Positions 50,237-61,072 of a DNA stretch of 64,000 bases are shown here, one piece after another. A program made the position numbers and the translations under genes. The stretch covers positions 1 to 64,000 of the forward strand of contig NZ_KI519518.1 of assembly GCF_000482865.1 (NCBI RefSeq), given 5' to 3'. Within the stretch, counting starts at the first letter, position 1. Every line of letters begins with the position of its first letter. This DNA comes from Actinokineospora inagensis DSM 44258 (GTDB lineage: Bacteria; Actinomycetota; Actinomycetes; Mycobacteriales; Pseudonocardiaceae). The notes beneath the pieces were generated by a model that did no database searches, was not told where the DNA came from, and saw nothing but the letters and a program-made list of their open reading frames with translations.

Positions 50237-50760
50237 TTGGTCGCCTCCGCGTTGCGGGCCAACTGCGGGCCGTTGACGTAGTAGTCCTGCTCGTTGTCGC
50301 CGAGGCGCATCGGGTGCGGCGGCTGCTCCATGCCGGGCAGCAGCGGCGCCATGAGCTGTTCCTTGGTGTAGATCAGCCGCTGCCGGTCGTCGTCCGCGAG
50401 CTCGAAGTCGTTGAGCATGGTCAGCGACCGGGTCGGGCAGGCCTCGATGCACAGGCCGCAGCCGATGCAGCGCAGGTAGTTGATCTGGTAGTCGGCGCCG
50501 TAGCGCTCACCGGGGGAGAACCGCTGCTCGTCGGAGTTGTCGCCGCCCTCGACGAAGATCGCGTCCGCCGGGCAGGCCCACGCGCACAGCTCGCAGCCGA
50601 CGCACTTCTCCAGCCCGTCCGGGTGCCGGTTGAGCTGGTGGCGGCCGTGGTAGCGGGCGGCGGTGCCGGGGAAGTTCTCCGGGTACTCCTCGGTGACGAC
50701 CTTCTTGAACATCGTCGAGAAGGTGACCCCGAAGCCCTTCAGGGGGTCCAAGATGCTCAC
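50233..50760 (-). CDS. nuoI: NADH-quinone oxidoreductase subunit I (2 x 4Fe-4S)
   Basis: 175 residues from GTG 50760 (GTGA overlap with nuoH). Two ferredoxin motifs [12 protein letters not shown] (about 54-65) and [12 protein letters not shown] (about 98-109) bind clusters N6a and N6b, which pass electrons towards Nuo[18 protein letters not shown] is typical of the family. Confidence 0.97.
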   Translation of the reverse strand: MSILDPLKGFGVTFSTMFKKVVTEEYPENFPGTAARYHGRHQLNRHPDGLEKCVGCELCAWACPADAIFVEGGDNSDEQRFSPGERYGADYQINYLRCIGCGLCIEACPTRSLTMLNDFELADDDRQRLIYTKEQLMAPLLPGMEQPPHPMRLGDNEQDYYVNGPQLARNAEATK

Positions 50761-52055
50761 TGCTGCGCCTCCTTGTCCGCGCCCGCGCCGACCGCGGCCT
50801 TCTCCCGCCTGCGCCGGGTCCTCGGCTTCAGGTCGGCCTTGGTGGGCACCTGCAGATCCAGCGGCGGGACCGGGTAGCCGCCGCCGGTGACCGGCACGAC
50901 CGGGCCGTCCGAGCCGGGCGCGGTGCGCTCGGGCAGCAGGAACGCCAAGCCGATGAGCACCAGCAGCACGATGCCGCCGGTGACCAGGATGGTGTTGGTG
51001 GAGATCTCCGCCTCGTTGCGGATCGCCCGCTGGGCGACCACCAGCAGGATCCACACCAGGTTGGCCGGGACCAGGACCTTCCAGCCCAGCTTCATGAACT
51101 GGTCGTAGCGCATCCGGGGCAGCGTGCCGCGCAGCCAGATGAACACGAACAGGAAGACGGCGGTCTTGCCGAAGAACCACAGCAGCGGCCACCAGCCGGT
51201 GTTGAAGTAGTTGTGGTCGATCAGCGAGATCGGCCACGGCGCCATGTACCCGCCGAAGAACAGCGTGGTGCAGAACGCCGAGACGATGACCATGTTGACG
51301 TACTCGGCGAGGAAGAACAGCGCGAACTTCATCGAGCTGTACTCGGTGTGGAACCCGCCGACCAGTTCGGACTCGGCCTCGGGGAGGTCGAACGGGGCGC
51401 GGTTGGTCTCGCCGACCATCGAGATGAAGTAGATGACGAAGCTCGGGATCAGCAGGTAGAAGTACCAGCCGCCGTGCTGCGCGTCGACGATGTCGCCGGT
51501 GGACAGCGACCCGGAGAACAGGATGACCGCCACGATGGACAGGCCCATCGCGATCTCGTAGGAGATCACCTGCGCCGCCGAGCGCAGACCGCCGAGCAGC
51601 GGGTACGGCGAGCCGGACGCCCAGCCCGCCAGCACGATGCCGTAGACGCCCATCGACGAGCAGGCCAGCACCACCAGCACGCCGACCGGCAGGTCGACCA
51701 ACTGCAGCACGGTGCGCTCGCCGAAGATGGAGACCTCCGGGCCGAACGGGATCACCGAGAACGCCACGAACGCCGGGATGGTGGACATGATCGGGGCCAG
51801 GAAGTAGACCTTCCGGTCCGCCGTGTCCGGGATGATCTGCTCCTTGAACGGGAGCTTGATCGCGTCCGCGATGGACTGGAACCAGCCGCCGGGGCCGACC
51901 CGGTTCGGGCCGGGCCGGTGCTGCATCCTGGCCACGATCTTGCGCTCCAGCACGATCATCGCCATGGTCGAGAGCGCGCCGAGCAGCAGCAGCACCACCG
52001 CCTTGATCAGGATCAGCCAGATCGGGTCGTCGGCCAGGAGTTCTGCCCTGGTCAT
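50757..52055 (-). CDS. nuoH: NADH-quinone oxidoreductase subunit H
   Basis: 432 residues, eight spans, forming part of the quinone chamber. [77 protein letters not shown] and [19 protein letters not shown] are diagnostic. A basic, Pro-rich C-terminal extension of about 55 residues is added, as in other actinobacteria. ATG 52055 overlaps the nuoG stop. Confidence 0.97.
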   Translation of the reverse strand: MTRAELLADDPIWLILIKAVVLLLLGALSTMAMIVLERKIVARMQHRPGPNRVGPGGWFQSIADAIKLPFKEQIIPDTADRKVYFLAPIMSTIPAFVAFSVIPFGPEVSIFGERTVLQLVDLPVGVLVVLACSSMGVYGIVLAGWASGSPYPLLGGLRSAAQVISYEIAMGLSIVAVILFSGSLSTGDIVDAQHGGWYFYLLIPSFVIYFISMVGETNRAPFDLPEAESELVGGFHTEYSSMKFALFFLAEYVNMVIVSAFCTTLFFGGYMAPWPISLIDHNYFNTGWWPLLWFFGKTAVFLFVFIWLRGTLPRMRYDQFMKLGWKVLVPANLVWILLVVAQRAIRNEAEISTNTILVTGGIVLLVLIGLAFLLPERTAPGSDGPVVPVTGGGYPVPPLDLQVPTKADLKPRTRRRREKAAVGAGADKEAQQ

Positions 52056-54493
52056 GAGTTGCCTCCACTCACCGTCACCACGGCGCCGTGGCCGACCCCG
52101 AGGGTGCGGCGCACGGTCGAGCCGGGCGAGTTGCCCGGCAGCCAGACCACGCCGTCGGGCAGGTCGGCGATCTGCACCGGGACGGTCAGCGCGCCCCGGT
52201 CGGTCGACACGGTGGCGGTCCCGGCCACCCCGAGGTCGGTCGCGGTCTTGGCGTTGAGCCGGGCGAACACCGGTCGGGCGGTGCCCGCCAGGTGCGGCTC
52301 GTCGTCCTGCATGGACCCGTTGTCCAGCAGTTGCCGCCAGGTCGCCAGCACGGCCTGCCCGGCGGCCGGTTCGGCCACAGTGGACGGTGCGACGTCCGGG
52401 GCGGCCGCGCTCGTGGCGACCGAGCCGAGCCGGGTCAGGTCGGCGCCGCTGGCAGCGGGGGTCTGGGTGAACAGGTCGACGTCCATCTCGACGGCGAGCG
52501 AGTCCAGCACCCGACCGTCCGGCAGCGCGCCGGTGCCCTCCAGGGTGTGCCCGAACGCGCGGCGGCGGCCCTCCCAGTTGAGGTAGCTGCCGGACTTCTC
52601 CACCGCGGGGGCGATCGGCAGCACCACGTCGGCGAGCGCGGTCGCCGCGCTGTGCCGCAGTTCCAGGCTCACCACGAACCCGGCCTCGGCGATGCCGCGC
52701 ACCGCGAGCTCCGGGTCGGCCAGGTCGAGCGGGTCGACCCCGCCGATGACCAGCGCGTCCAGCTTGTGGTTGTCCAGGGCGGTCAGGATCTCGTCGGTGG
52801 ACCGGCCCGGGGTGGCGGGCAGCGCCCCCTCGGCCAGGCCCCACGCCTGCTCGACGGCGGCGCGGGCCGCGGCGTCGGTGACCAGGCGGCCGCCGGGCAG
52901 CAGGTTCGGCGCGGCGCCCGCGTCGAGCGCGCCGCGCTCACCGGCCCGGCGCGGGATCCAGGCGACCTTGGCGCCGGTGGCCGCGGCCAGCCGGAGCACC
53001 GCGGTCAGCAGGCCGGGGACCTGGGCGGCGCGCTCGCCGACCAGGATGACCGACCCGGCCGCGCCGAGCGCCTCGGTGACGTCCGGGGCGTGCGCGGCGA
53101 GGCTGTCCAGTGCGGCGGGCTCGCTGCCCGGCACGCAGGCCAGCAGGGTGCCGTTGGTCTTGGTGACGCTCGGGGTCGTCCACTGGCCCAGGTGGAACAC
53201 CCTGGTCCGGTTCTTCCTGGCCGCCTTGCGCAGCCGCAGGAACACGATCGGCGCCTCTTCCTCCGGGTCGAGCGCGACCAGCAACGCGGCCGGTGCCTTC
53301 TCGATGCCGGTGAAGGTGACCCCGGTGTCCGGCGTCGTACCGACCACGGTGGACGCCAGGAAGGCCAGCTCCTCGGCCGAGTGCGGCCGGGCGCGGAAGT
53401 CGACGTCGTTGGTGCGCAACGCGATCCGGGCGAACTTGGCGTAGGCGTAGGCGTCCTCGACGGTCAGCCGACCGCCCGCCAGCACGCCGACGCCGCGGCC
53501 GTCGCGGGCCTTGAGCAGCCCGGCCGCGGCGACCTGCAGCGCCTCGGTCCAACTGGTCTCGACCAGCTCACCGGTGCGCTCGTCGCGGACCAGTGGCCGG
53601 GTGACCCGGTCGCCCGCGTTCGCGTAGCGGAACGCGAACCGGCCCCGGTCGCAGATCCACTCCTCGTTGACCTCGGGGTCGTCGCCCGCGAGCTTGCGCA
53701 TCACCTTGCCGCGCCGCCAGTCGGTGCGCTCCGCGCAGCCCGACGAGCAGTGCTCGCAGACGCTCGGGGTGGACACCAGGTCGAACGGGCGGGACCGGAA
53801 CCGGTAGGCGGCGCTGGTGAGCGCGCCGACCGGGCAGATCTGGATGGTGTTGCCGGAGAAGTACGACTGGAACGGCTTCTCCTCGGCGATGCCGATCTGC
53901 TGCTGCGCGCCGCGCTCAAGCAGCTCGATGAACGGGTCGCCCGCGATCTGCGCGGAGAACCGGGTGCAGCGCTGGCAGAGCACGCAGCGCTCGCGGTCGA
54001 GCAGCACCTGGGTGGACACCGGGATCGGCTTGGCGAAGGTCCGCTTGGTCTCGACGAACCGGGATTCGGTGCGGCCGTGCGCCATCGCCTGGTTCTGCAG
54101 CGGGCACTCACCGCCCTTGTCGCAGATCGGGCAGTCCAGCGGGTGGTTGATCAGCAGCAGCTCCATCACGCCCTGCTGCGCCTTGTCCGCCACCGGCGAG
54201 GTCCGCTGCGTCCGCACCACCATGCCGTCGGCGACGGTGATCGTGCAGGATGCCTGCGGCTTGGGCATCGGCCGCCCGCCCATCTCGACCTCGACCAGGC
54301 ACTGGCGGCAGGCACCGGCCGGGTCGAGCAGCGGGTGGTCGCAGAACCGGGGGATCTGGATGCCCAGCCGCTCGGCGGTGCGGATGACCAGCTCGCCCTT
54401 GGGGGCGTCCACCTCGTTGCCGTCGATGACCAGCCGCACGTGCCCGTCCGGCACCGGCCTGGTCGCGGTGGGGTTCTCGGGCGCGATGGTCAT
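52052..54493 (-). CDS. nuoG: NADH-quinone oxidoreductase subunit G
   Basis: 813 residues. N-terminal 2Fe-2S ligands ([22 protein letters not shown]), the HxxxCxxC...C cluster ([21 protein letters not shown]), 4Fe-4S ligands ([11 protein letters not shown] ... ICPVGAL) and the further CEHCSSGC motif before a molybdopterin-oxidoreductase-like domain (about 220-813) that is structural in complex I. Couples NuoF electrons to NuoI. Confidence 0.96.
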   Translation of the reverse strand: MTIAPENPTATRPVPDGHVRLVIDGNEVDAPKGELVIRTAERLGIQIPRFCDHPLLDPAGACRQCLVEVEMGGRPMPKPQASCTITVADGMVVRTQRTSPVADKAQQGVMELLLINHPLDCPICDKGGECPLQNQAMAHGRTESRFVETKRTFAKPIPVSTQVLLDRERCVLCQRCTRFSAQIAGDPFIELLERGAQQQIGIAEEKPFQSYFSGNTIQICPVGALTSAAYRFRSRPFDLVSTPSVCEHCSSGCAERTDWRRGKVMRKLAGDDPEVNEEWICDRGRFAFRYANAGDRVTRPLVRDERTGELVETSWTEALQVAAAGLLKARDGRGVGVLAGGRLTVEDAYAYAKFARIALRTNDVDFRARPHSAEELAFLASTVVGTTPDTGVTFTGIEKAPAALLVALDPEEEAPIVFLRLRKAARKNRTRVFHLGQWTTPSVTKTNGTLLACVPGSEPAALDSLAAHAPDVTEALGAAGSVILVGERAAQVPGLLTAVLRLAAATGAKVAWIPRRAGERGALDAGAAPNLLPGGRLVTDAAARAAVEQAWGLAEGALPATPGRSTDEILTALDNHKLDALVIGGVDPLDLADPELAVRGIAEAGFVVSLELRHSAATALADVVLPIAPAVEKSGSYLNWEGRRRAFGHTLEGTGALPDGRVLDSLAVEMDVDLFTQTPAASGADLTRLGSVATSAAAPDVAPSTVAEPAAGQAVLATWRQLLDNGSMQDDEPHLAGTARPVFARLNAKTATDLGVAGTATVSTDRGALTVPVQIADLPDGVVWLPGNSPGSTVRRTLGVGHGAVVTVSGGNS

Positions 54494-55782
54494 GACTGCG
54501 CTCCTACGAGTGCGCGGTTCTTGTCGCAGAGCGCCAAGAACTCGTCCCGGAAGTACTTGATGCCGCTGGTGATCGGGCTGACCGCGCCGTCACCGAGCGC
54601 GCAGAACGAGCGGCCCAGGATGTTGTCGCAGATGTCGAGCAGCGTGTCGATGTCGGACTCGGTGCCCTTGCCATCGACCATCCGCTCCAGGATGCCGGTG
54701 AGCCAGTAGGTGCCCTCGCGGCACGGGGTGCACTTGCCGCACGACTCGTGCTCGTAGAACTGGGTCCACTTCATCACCGCCCACGGCACGGACACGGTCT
54801 CGTTGAAGACCATCACCGCGGTGGTGCCCAGCATCGACCCGGCGGCCGCGGCGCCCTCGAAGTCCAGCGGGACGTCGAGGTGCTCGGCGGTGAACATCGG
54901 GGTCGAGGAGCCGCCCGGGGTCCAGAACTTCAGCGGGACGCCGTCCTTCATGCCGCCTGCCAGCTCCAGCAGCTCGCGCAGCGTGGTGCCCAGCGGCGCC
55001 TCGAACTGGCCGGGGTTGGTCACGTGCCCGGAGATCGAGTAGATCTTCGGGCCGGGGGACTTCTCGGTGCCCATGGTGCGGAACCAGTCGGAGCCGCCGT
55101 TGATGATGAACGGCACGCTGGCGATGGTCTCCACGTTGTTCACCGTGGTCGGCGCCGCGTAGAGACCGGCGGCGGCGGGGAACGGCGGCTTGAGCCGGGG
55201 CTGGCCGCGGCGGCCCTCCAGCGAGTCCAGCAGCGCGGTTTCCTCACCGCAGATGTACGCGCCCGCGCCCGCGTGGACGGTGATCTCCAGGTCGAACCCG
55301 GAGTCCAGGATGTTCGCGCCCAGGTAGCCCGCCGCGTGCGCCTCGCGGACCGCCGCGTTGAGGCGGCGGATGCAGTGCAGGGCCTCGCCGCGCACGTAGA
55401 TGAAGCAGTGGTGCGACCGCATCGCGTAAGAGGCGATGATGCAGCCCTCGATGAGCGAGTGCGGGTCGGCCATCATCAACGGGATGTCCTTGCAGGTCCC
55501 CGGCTCGCCCTCGTCGGCGTTGATCACCAGGTAGTGCGGTTTGTCCTCGTTGGGCGGCATGAACGACCACTTGATGCCGGACGGGAAACCGGCACCACCA
55601 CGGCCACGCAGACCGGAGGCCTTCACGACCTCGACGAGCTGTTCCGGGGTTCCCGCGAGCGCCTTGCGCAGCGCGGTGTAGCCCTCCAACTGCTCGTAGG
55701 TCTTGATGGACCAGGAAGTCGGGGACAGCCAACGCTTGGTCAACACCGGGGTGACCGGCGCGGGCTTGTTCGCGGTGGTCAC
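54490..55782 (-). CDS. nuoF: NADH-quinone oxidoreductase subunit F (NADH/FMN)
   Basis: 430 residues from GTG 55782 (GTGA overlap with nuoE). NADH/FMN-binding glycine-rich stretches [16 protein letters not shown] (about 57-72) and [31 protein letters not shown], and 4Fe-4S ligands in [16 protein letters not shown] (about 341-356). NADH enters the enzyme here. Confidence 0.97.
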   Translation of the reverse strand: MTTANKPAPVTPVLTKRWLSPTSWSIKTYEQLEGYTALRKALAGTPEQLVEVVKASGLRGRGGAGFPSGIKWSFMPPNEDKPHYLVINADEGEPGTCKDIPLMMADPHSLIEGCIIASYAMRSHHCFIYVRGEALHCIRRLNAAVREAHAAGYLGANILDSGFDLEITVHAGAGAYICGEETALLDSLEGRRGQPRLKPPFPAAAGLYAAPTTVNNVETIASVPFIINGGSDWFRTMGTEKSPGPKIYSISGHVTNPGQFEAPLGTTLRELLELAGGMKDGVPLKFWTPGGSSTPMFTAEHLDVPLDFEGAAAAGSMLGTTAVMVFNETVSVPWAVMKWTQFYEHESCGKCTPCREGTYWLTGILERMVDGKGTESDIDTLLDICDNILGRSFCALGDGAVSPITSGIKYFRDEFLALCDKNRALVGAQS

Positions 55783-56639
55783 TTCTTCTCCACCTCCGGA
55801 AGCGGCGGGTTCGGCATGGCAGGAGCGGTCCACCCGCGGTCCTCGGCCAACTTGGCGCCGCGCAGGGTTTCCACCGCCGCGCTCGGGCCGTCCACAGTGG
55901 ACCGGTAACCGGCCTCGTCGTCCGGCCAGAACCCGGCCAGCTCCAGCTCCGCGGTGCGGAAGTCGCGCAGCGGCGCGCCCCGGGTCGGCGCGGGCTTCTC
56001 GCCGCGCTGAAGCGCCTGGACCAGGTCCAGCGCCGTCTCCGGGGTCTGGTTGTCGTAGAACTCGTAGTTGACCTGGATCACCGGGCCGAGGTCGCAGGCC
56101 GCCAGGCACTCGGCGTGCTCCAGCGTGATCGACCCGGTCGAGCCCGGCTCACCCGCGGTCTCGTTGTGCCCCAGGCGCTTGCCGCCCTCGCCGAGGTGCT
56201 CACCGAGCCGCTGGTAGATCTCGTCGCCGCCCAGCACCGCGCACAGGGTGTTGGTGCACACGCTGACCAGGTGCTCACCGCAGGTCTTGCGCTTGTACAT
56301 GGTGTAGAAGGTCGCGACCGCGCTCACCTCGGCCGCGGTCAGGTTCAGCTCGCGCGCGCAGAACTGGATGCCCGCTTGGCTCACCCGACCCTCGACCGAC
56401 TGCACCAGGTGCAGCATCGGCAACAGCGCCGACCGCGACTGCGGGTACCGCGTGATGATCGCCCGCGCCCGCTCGGTGGTCACCCCGTCGAAGACCGACA
56501 GGTCCTCGACCACCTCGGCGACCAGGTGCCCGGCCGGGACCGGGGACACCCCCAGCACGTCGGTGTCCGGCGCGCTCGCCTGGTGGGTCGTACCCGCCCC
56601 GACGCTGGAGCCACCGTACGTGGAACCGGTGCTGCTCAA
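55779..56639 (-). CDS. nuoE: NADH-quinone oxidoreductase subunit E (2Fe-2S)
   Basis: 286 residues, starting at TTG 56639, which shares TTGA with the nuoD stop. The thioredoxin-like 2Fe-2S domain (about 45-205) carries ligands in [14 protein letters not shown] and [13 protein letters not shown]-terminal (~35 residues) and C-terminal (~75 residues) extensions make it longer than the E. coli protein (166). The TTG start is unusual; the overlap and the lack of a nearby ATG support it. Confidence 0.94.
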   Translation of the reverse strand: MSSTGSTYGGSSVGAGTTHQASAPDTDVLGVSPVPAGHLVAEVVEDLSVFDGVTTERARAIITRYPQSRSALLPMLHLVQSVEGRVSQAGIQFCARELNLTAAEVSAVATFYTMYKRKTCGEHLVSVCTNTLCAVLGGDEIYQRLGEHLGEGGKRLGHNETAGEPGSTGSITLEHAECLAACDLGPVIQVNYEFYDNQTPETALDLVQALQRGEKPAPTRGAPLRDFRTAELELAGFWPDDEAGYRSTVDGPSAAVETLRGAKLAEDRGWTAPAMPNPPLPEVEKK

Positions 56640-57961
56640 CGGTCACACCCCCCCATCACCGGGTCGATCGAGGCGACGGCCGCGATCACGTCGGCGACCA
56701 TGCCGCCCTCGGACATCGCGGGCATCGACTGCAGGTTCACGAAGCTGGGTTCGCGCACGTGCACGCGCACCGGGCGGGTTCCGCCGTCGGACACCAGGTG
56801 GTAGCCCAACTCGCCGCGCGGCGACTCCACCGGCACGTACACCTGGCCCGCCGGGACCTTGAAGCCCTCGGTGACCAGCTTGAAGTGGTGGATCAGCGAC
56901 TCCATCGACTGGCCCATGATCTTGCGCACGTGCTCGAGCGAGTTGCCCATGCCGTCCGGGCCGATGGTCAGCTTCGCGGGCCAGGCCACCTTCTGGTCCT
57001 CGACCATCACCGGACCCGGCTCCAGCTTCTTGAGCGCCTGGTTGATGATCCGCAGCGACTGGTGGATCTCCTCGACCCGCAGCAGGTACCGGGCGAACGA
57101 GTCCGCGTCCGGCGAGGTCGGGACCTCGAAGTCGTACTCCTCGTACCCCAGGTACGGCTCGGTCTTGCGCAGGTCCCAGCCCAGGCCTGCCGAACGCAGG
57201 ATCGGGCCGGTGACCCCCAGCGCCAGGCACGCGTCCACCGGGAGGTAGCCGACGCCCTTGAGCCGGTTGCGCCAGATCGGCTGCCCGGTGAGCAGCTTGT
57301 CGTAGTCCGGCAGGCGCTTGTTCATCACCTGCAGGAACTCGCGGACCTTGGTCTCGTACCCGTCGGGCAGGTCCTGCGCGACCCCGCCGGGCCGGATGAA
57401 CGCGTGGTTCATCCGCAGGCCGGTGATGAACTCCAGCAGGTGCAGCGCTTCCTCGCGCTCGCGGAAGCCCGCGGTCATCGCGGTCAGCGAGCCCAGCTCC
57501 ATGCCGCCGGTGGCCAGCGCCACCAGGTGCGAGCTGATCCGGTTGATCTCCAGCAGCAGCACCCGGATGACCTGCGCCCGGCGCGGCGCCTCGATGCCGA
57601 GCAGCTTCTCCACCGCGAGGCAGTAGGCGGCCTCGTTGGACAGCGGCGCCAGGTAGTCCATCCGCGTCACGAAGGTGACGCCCTGGGTCCAGGTGCGGTA
57701 CTCGCAGTTCTTCTCGATGCCGGTGTGCAGGTAGCCGATGACGCTGCGGGCCTGGGTGACCGTCTCGCCCTCGAGTTCGAGCACCAGGCGGAGCACGCCG
57801 TGCGTTGACGGGTGCTGCGGACCGAGGTTGATCACGATCCGCTCGTCGTGGATCGCGTCCTCCAGCACGGTGTCCCAGTCGCCCCCGGTGACCGTGTAGA
57901 CGCGGCCCTCGGTGGTGTCCCGGCTGTCCGCATCCTGGATGTTGTCGTGGCTGGTGGTCAC
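56636..57961 (-). CDS. nuoD: NADH-quinone oxidoreductase subunit D
   Basis: 441 residues from GTG 57961 (GTGA overlap with nuoC). Contributes the quinone-site His/Tyr: [22 protein letters not shown] near the N-terminus, [24 protein letters not shown], and [33 protein letters not shown] near the C-terminus. A fold relative of the large NiFe-hydrogenase subunit without its metal ligands. Confidence 0.97.
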   Translation of the reverse strand: MTTSHDNIQDADSRDTTEGRVYTVTGGDWDTVLEDAIHDERIVINLGPQHPSTHGVLRLVLELEGETVTQARSVIGYLHTGIEKNCEYRTWTQGVTFVTRMDYLAPLSNEAAYCLAVEKLLGIEAPRRAQVIRVLLLEINRISSHLVALATGGMELGSLTAMTAGFREREEALHLLEFITGLRMNHAFIRPGGVAQDLPDGYETKVREFLQVMNKRLPDYDKLLTGQPIWRNRLKGVGYLPVDACLALGVTGPILRSAGLGWDLRKTEPYLGYEEYDFEVPTSPDADSFARYLLRVEEIHQSLRIINQALKKLEPGPVMVEDQKVAWPAKLTIGPDGMGNSLEHVRKIMGQSMESLIHHFKLVTEGFKVPAGQVYVPVESPRGELGYHLVSDGGTRPVRVHVREPSFVNLQSMPAMSEGGMVADVIAAVASIDPVMGGCDR

Positions 57962-58758
57962 GAGTACGACCTCCGCTGGTCCGGCGGAGGGATCTCCGCG
58001 CCCTTGTACTCCACCGGGATGCCGCCGAGCGGGTAGTCCTTGCGCTGCGGGTGGCCGTCCCAGTCGTCCGGCATCAGGATCCGGGTCAGCGCGGGGTGGC
58101 CGTCGTAGACGATGCCGAACATGTCCCACGCCTCGCGCTCGTGCCAGTCCGCGGTCGGGTAGACCCCGACCACCGAGGGGACGTGCGGGTCGTCCACGTC
58201 GACCGCCACCTCCAGCCGGATGCGGCGGCGGAAGGTCATCGAGGTCAGGTGGTAGACCGAGTGCAGCCGCTGCGCGATGTCCACGCCGTAGTCCACTCCG
58301 GACACCGAGCTGCACAGCTCGAACCGCAGCACCGGCTCGTCGCGCAGCAGGCCGCACAGCGCCACCAGGTGGTCGCGCTGGACGTAGAACGTGATCTCGC
58401 CGCGGTCGACGGTGATCTGCTGGATCGCCTCGCCGGGGATCTCGCGGGTGGCCATCGCGGCGGTGAGGTCGTCGACGAACTCGTCGAACCAGCCGCCGTA
58501 GGGGCGCTCCGCCGGAGCCGGGCTGTAGCCGGGCAGCACCAGACCGCCGAAACCGGAGGTGTCGCCGGTGCCCGCGACGTTGAACATGCCCTTGCGGGTG
58601 CGACCGGCCTGGACCGGCTCGGCCGGGACCGGGGCCCGGTGCGCGGCGACCGCGTTCGGGTCCTGCAGGCCCTCGGTCGGCTGCTGCGCGCTGGAGTGCG
58701 CGGCGCCGGTGTCCTTGCCCGCGTCGGCCGCCGGGGTGGTGGGGTTCTCGTCAGCCAT
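57958..58758 (-). CDS. nuoC: NADH-quinone oxidoreductase subunit C
   Basis: 266 residues: a disordered Ala/Pro-rich N-terminus (about 1-75) and the 30-kDa-subunit domain (about 85-262) with [48 protein letters not shown]. Starts 9 bp after the nuoB stop. Confidence 0.96.
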   Translation of the reverse strand: MADENPTTPAADAGKDTGAAHSSAQQPTEGLQDPNAVAAHRAPVPAEPVQAGRTRKGMFNVAGTGDTSGFGGLVLPGYSPAPAERPYGGWFDEFVDDLTAAMATREIPGEAIQQITVDRGEITFYVQRDHLVALCGLLRDEPVLRFELCSSVSGVDYGVDIAQRLHSVYHLTSMTFRRRIRLEVAVDVDDPHVPSVVGVYPTADWHEREAWDMFGIVYDGHPALTRILMPDDWDGHPQRKDYPLGGIPVEYKGAEIPPPDQRRSYS

Positions 58759-58767
58759 CAGTTCGGG

Positions 58768-59319
58768 TCACTTCTTCTTCGCGTACTTCACGGAAGAGGG
58801 GATCAGCTCGGTGCGGGCACCACTGGCGGCGCGGATCGCGGCGCGGGTGGCGTTGATCGGCTCGTCGCCGATCTTGGCGTGCAGCTTGAGGATCGCGTCG
58901 AGCAGCATCTCCGGCCGCGGCGGGCAGCCCGGCAGGTACATGTCGACCGGGACGACGTGGTCGACGCCCTGCACGACGGCGTAGTTGTTGAACATGCCGC
59001 CGGACGACGCGCACACGCCCATCGCCAGCACCCAGCGCGGCTCGGCCATCTGGTCGTAGATCTGGCGCAGCACCGGGGCCATCTTGTTGGTCACCCGACC
59101 GGCCACGATCATCAGGTCCGCCTGGCGCGGCGAGGCGCGGAACGCCTCCATGCCGAACCGGGCGATGTCGTAGCGCGGGCCGCCGGTGGTCATCATCTCG
59201 ATGGCGCAGCAGGCCAGGCCGAAGGTCGCGGGCCACAGCGAGTTCTTGCGGCCCCAGTTGACCAGCTTCTCCAGGCTGGCCAACAGGATCCCGTTGGGCA
59301 GCTTCTCCTCGAGTCCCAT
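58768..59319 (-). CDS. nuoB: NADH-quinone oxidoreductase subunit B (cluster N2)
   Basis: 183 residues. Cluster N2 ligands: adjacent cysteines in [11 protein letters not shown] (about 36-37), ACASSGG-type [11 protein letters not shown] (about 101) and VPGCPPRPE-type [12 protein letters not shown] (about 131). It passes electrons to quinone with NuoD. GGGGG precedes the ATG; it starts 15 bp after the nuoA stop. Confidence 0.97.
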   Translation of the reverse strand: MGLEEKLPNGILLASLEKLVNWGRKNSLWPATFGLACCAIEMMTTGGPRYDIARFGMEAFRASPRQADLMIVAGRVTNKMAPVLRQIYDQMAEPRWVLAMGVCASSGGMFNNYAVVQGVDHVVPVDMYLPGCPPRPEMLLDAILKLHAKIGDEPINATRAAIRAASGARTELIPSSVKYAKKK

Positions 59320-59334
59320 GTCGTCCGCCCCCTT

Positions 59335-59772
59335 TCAGTTCCAGTCGAGCCCGCCGCGCCGCCACACGTAGGCGTAGGCGAAGCCGACTGTCGCGATGAA
59401 CAAGAAGATCTCGACCAGGCCGAAGAGACCGAGGATGTCGGCCGACACCGCGAACGGGTAGAGGAACACCATCTCGATGTCGAACAGGATGAACAGCATC
59501 GCGGTCAGGTAGTAGGCGACCGGTACCCGACCACCGCCGACGACCGGCTGCGGCGACGGCTCGATGCCGCACTCGTAGGCCGCCAGCTTCGCCCGGTTGT
59601 AGCGGCTCGGCCCGACCAGCGGACCCAACAGCGCGGAGAAGATCGCGAACGCCGCCGCCAGCGCGAACATGACGACGAGGGGCAGGTAGAGCCCCAGGTT
59701 CGACACATCCGGCGGCCGCACTCCCGGCGCCTGGGCGAGCGACTCCGTCAGCAAAGGCCTGAGCGTGGGCAC
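59335..59772 (-). CDS. nuoA: NADH-quinone oxidoreductase subunit A
   Basis: 145 residues from GTG 59772 (AAAGGA 8 nt upstream), three spans. RYNRAKLAAYECGIEPSPQPV and FILFDIEMVFLYPFAVS are diagnostic. First gene of the nuoA-N operon; all downstream junctions either overlap or have gaps of 15 bp or less. The promoter with two Rex-type operators lies about 100 bp upstream. Confidence 0.96.
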   Translation of the reverse strand: MPTLRPLLTESLAQAPGVRPPDVSNLGLYLPLVVMFALAAAFAIFSALLGPLVGPSRYNRAKLAAYECGIEPSPQPVVGGGRVPVAYYLTAMLFILFDIEMVFLYPFAVSADILGLFGLVEIFLFIATVGFAYAYVWRRGGLDWN

Positions 59773-59867
59773 CTCGGTCGTCCTTTCCCGCGTCCTCTGG
59801 CCGGAACCCTATGGGCCCTGGGTCACACCACCGTCGGTTAGGTGGCCCTAACTGACCGTGCGTTCGA

Positions 59868-59887
59868 CTTGTGAAAACATTCACAAG
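59868..59887. promoter_or_regulatory. Rex-type operator 1 upstream of nuoA
   Basis: CTTGTGAAAACATTCACAAG: perfect 8-bp inverted repeat with 4-bp centre, matching the Streptomyces Rex consensus TGTGAACNNNTTCACA except A for C at one position. It covers the expected transcription start. Confidence 0.85.
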
Positions 59888-59888
59888 C

Positions 59889-59917
59889 CAGATACGAAGT
59901 TGTGAACGGCTTCACAA
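59889..59917 (-). promoter_or_regulatory. nuoA-N promoter
   Basis: Minus strand: -35 TTGTGA (59912-59917), 17-bp spacer, -10 TATCTG (59889-59894). The -35 lies inside Rex operator 2 and the start inside operator 1, so Rex binding would block polymerase. Confidence 0.65.
59900..59917. promoter_or_regulatory. Rex-type operator 2 upstream of nuoA
   Basis: TTGTGAACGGCTTCACAA exactly fits TGTGAACNNNTTCACA. Its centre is 31 bp (about three helical turns) from operator 1, placing both dimers on the same face of the DNA. Rex dissociates when NADH/NAD rises (established for Streptomyces Rex). Confidence 0.88.
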
Positions 59918-60256
59918 GCATCGGGCCCAGTGTAGGACCTTGCTCACAGCCGGGACTCGGACCCCCTCGGCAACTCTCCGTGAACACTCGATGATCCTTT
60001 CCGACGCACTGACCAGCGCTAACGCACCGCTTGCACCAGCTAACAGACCAATTCGAGCACCATGGGGAACCCTGGCAATGAATTCTGGTATGGAGTACGG
60101 AATCGCGCCCATTGCCGAGCCCCCGGCCACACTTCCGAGTGAGAACCAGTTCCACCGCCACAGATTCCACGGCCCCCGAACAGTTCGACCGCCGAAAACA
60201 CCCGGCGAACGTCCGCAGAGTTCAGCCGAGCGGATTACCCCCGACCGGTGGCTCGA
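59918..60256. other. intergenic region right of the nuo promoter
   Basis: About 340 bp with no supportable gene. It is less GC-rich than its surroundings in the middle (60050-60110). Open frames on both strands lack ribosome binding sites and protein-like composition. Confidence 0.5.
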
Positions 60257-61009
60257 CTAGGCGCTGAAGAACCTCAGCAGCTCGGGCGCGAGCACCTGGA
60301 CGTCCACGTTGTGCGTCTGCTCGGGCAGGGTCACCACCGTCGCGGCGGGCAGGGTGGCCGCGAGGCCGGCGGCGGCGTCGCGGAGGAACGGCGGGCTGGC
60401 CGCGCCGTCGGCGACGAGGGTGGGCACGGCGAGGTCGGCCAGGTCGGGGATGGCGCCCTGGGCGACGATCCGGGCGTCGTAGGACAGTGTGTGGGCGAGA
60501 CCGACCAGGTAGGGCCACGCGGGACCCTGGCGCATCCCGTCGATGGCCGCGTCGGGCATGCCGGTGATCCGGAGGAACGCCTCCACGGCCTCCTCACGGC
60601 GGCCGGAGGCGGCTCGGGCGGCTTGGGCGGTGGCGAAGTCCTCCGAGGACACGTTGTCGAACGGGGGCTCGTACACGGCGACGCGGGTGATGGGAGCACC
60701 GCGGTGGGCGGCGAGGAGAGCCAGGATGCCACCGGAGGACATGCCGTAGACGTAACCGCCGCCAACGGCTTCCAGCACGGCGGCGAGGTCGGCGATCTCC
60801 TTGTCGACGGTGTAGTCCGGCGTGTCGCCACTGTCGCCCCGGCCCCGGCGGTCATAGGAGACGGCGGTGAACTCGGCGGACAGGAGAGCGCCCAGGCCCG
60901 CGGTGGAGTTGCGGTCGTTGAACGCGCCGCCGACGAGGACGACGGGAGTGCCCGTGCCCACCGCCTCGTAGGCGATGGGAGTGCCGTCGGCGGAGTGGAC
61001 TGTCTGCAT
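60257..61009 (-). CDS. alpha/beta hydrolase
   Basis: 250 residues from ATG 61009 (AGGGAGAG upstream). Nucleophile elbow GMSSGG (about 90-95), RRGRGDSGDTPDYTVDKEIADLAAVLEAVGG typical of the small esterase/lactonase group, and the catalytic His in LPEQTHNVD near the C-terminus. Substrate unknown. 63 bp downstream of the IMPase-like gene on the same strand, possibly co-transcribed. Confidence 0.88.
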   Translation of the reverse strand: MQTVHSADGTPIAYEAVGTGTPVVLVGGAFNDRNSTAGLGALLSAEFTAVSYDRRGRGDSGDTPDYTVDKEIADLAAVLEAVGGGYVYGMSSGGILALLAAHRGAPITRVAVYEPPFDNVSSEDFATAQAARAASGRREEAVEAFLRITGMPDAAIDGMRQGPAWPYLVGLAHTLSYDARIVAQGAIPDLADLAVPTLVADGAASPPFLRDAAAGLAATLPAATVVTLPEQTHNVDVQVLAPELLRFFSA

Positions 61010-61072
61010 GGATCTCTCCCTGAACTGTGGAACCGCCGGTGTCACCGACCGCACGGCCGCACAGTACGCGCG

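Noticed and set aside
52088-54709. 873-codon plus-strand open frame opposite nuoG
   Set aside because: Composition is typical of the complement of a GC-rich gene, with no ribosome binding site or recognisable domain; nuoG fully accounts for the region.
59838-60260. Small open frames between nuoA and the hydrolase gene
   Set aside because: No ribosome binding sites, they run through the Rex operators and promoter, and the translations look random.
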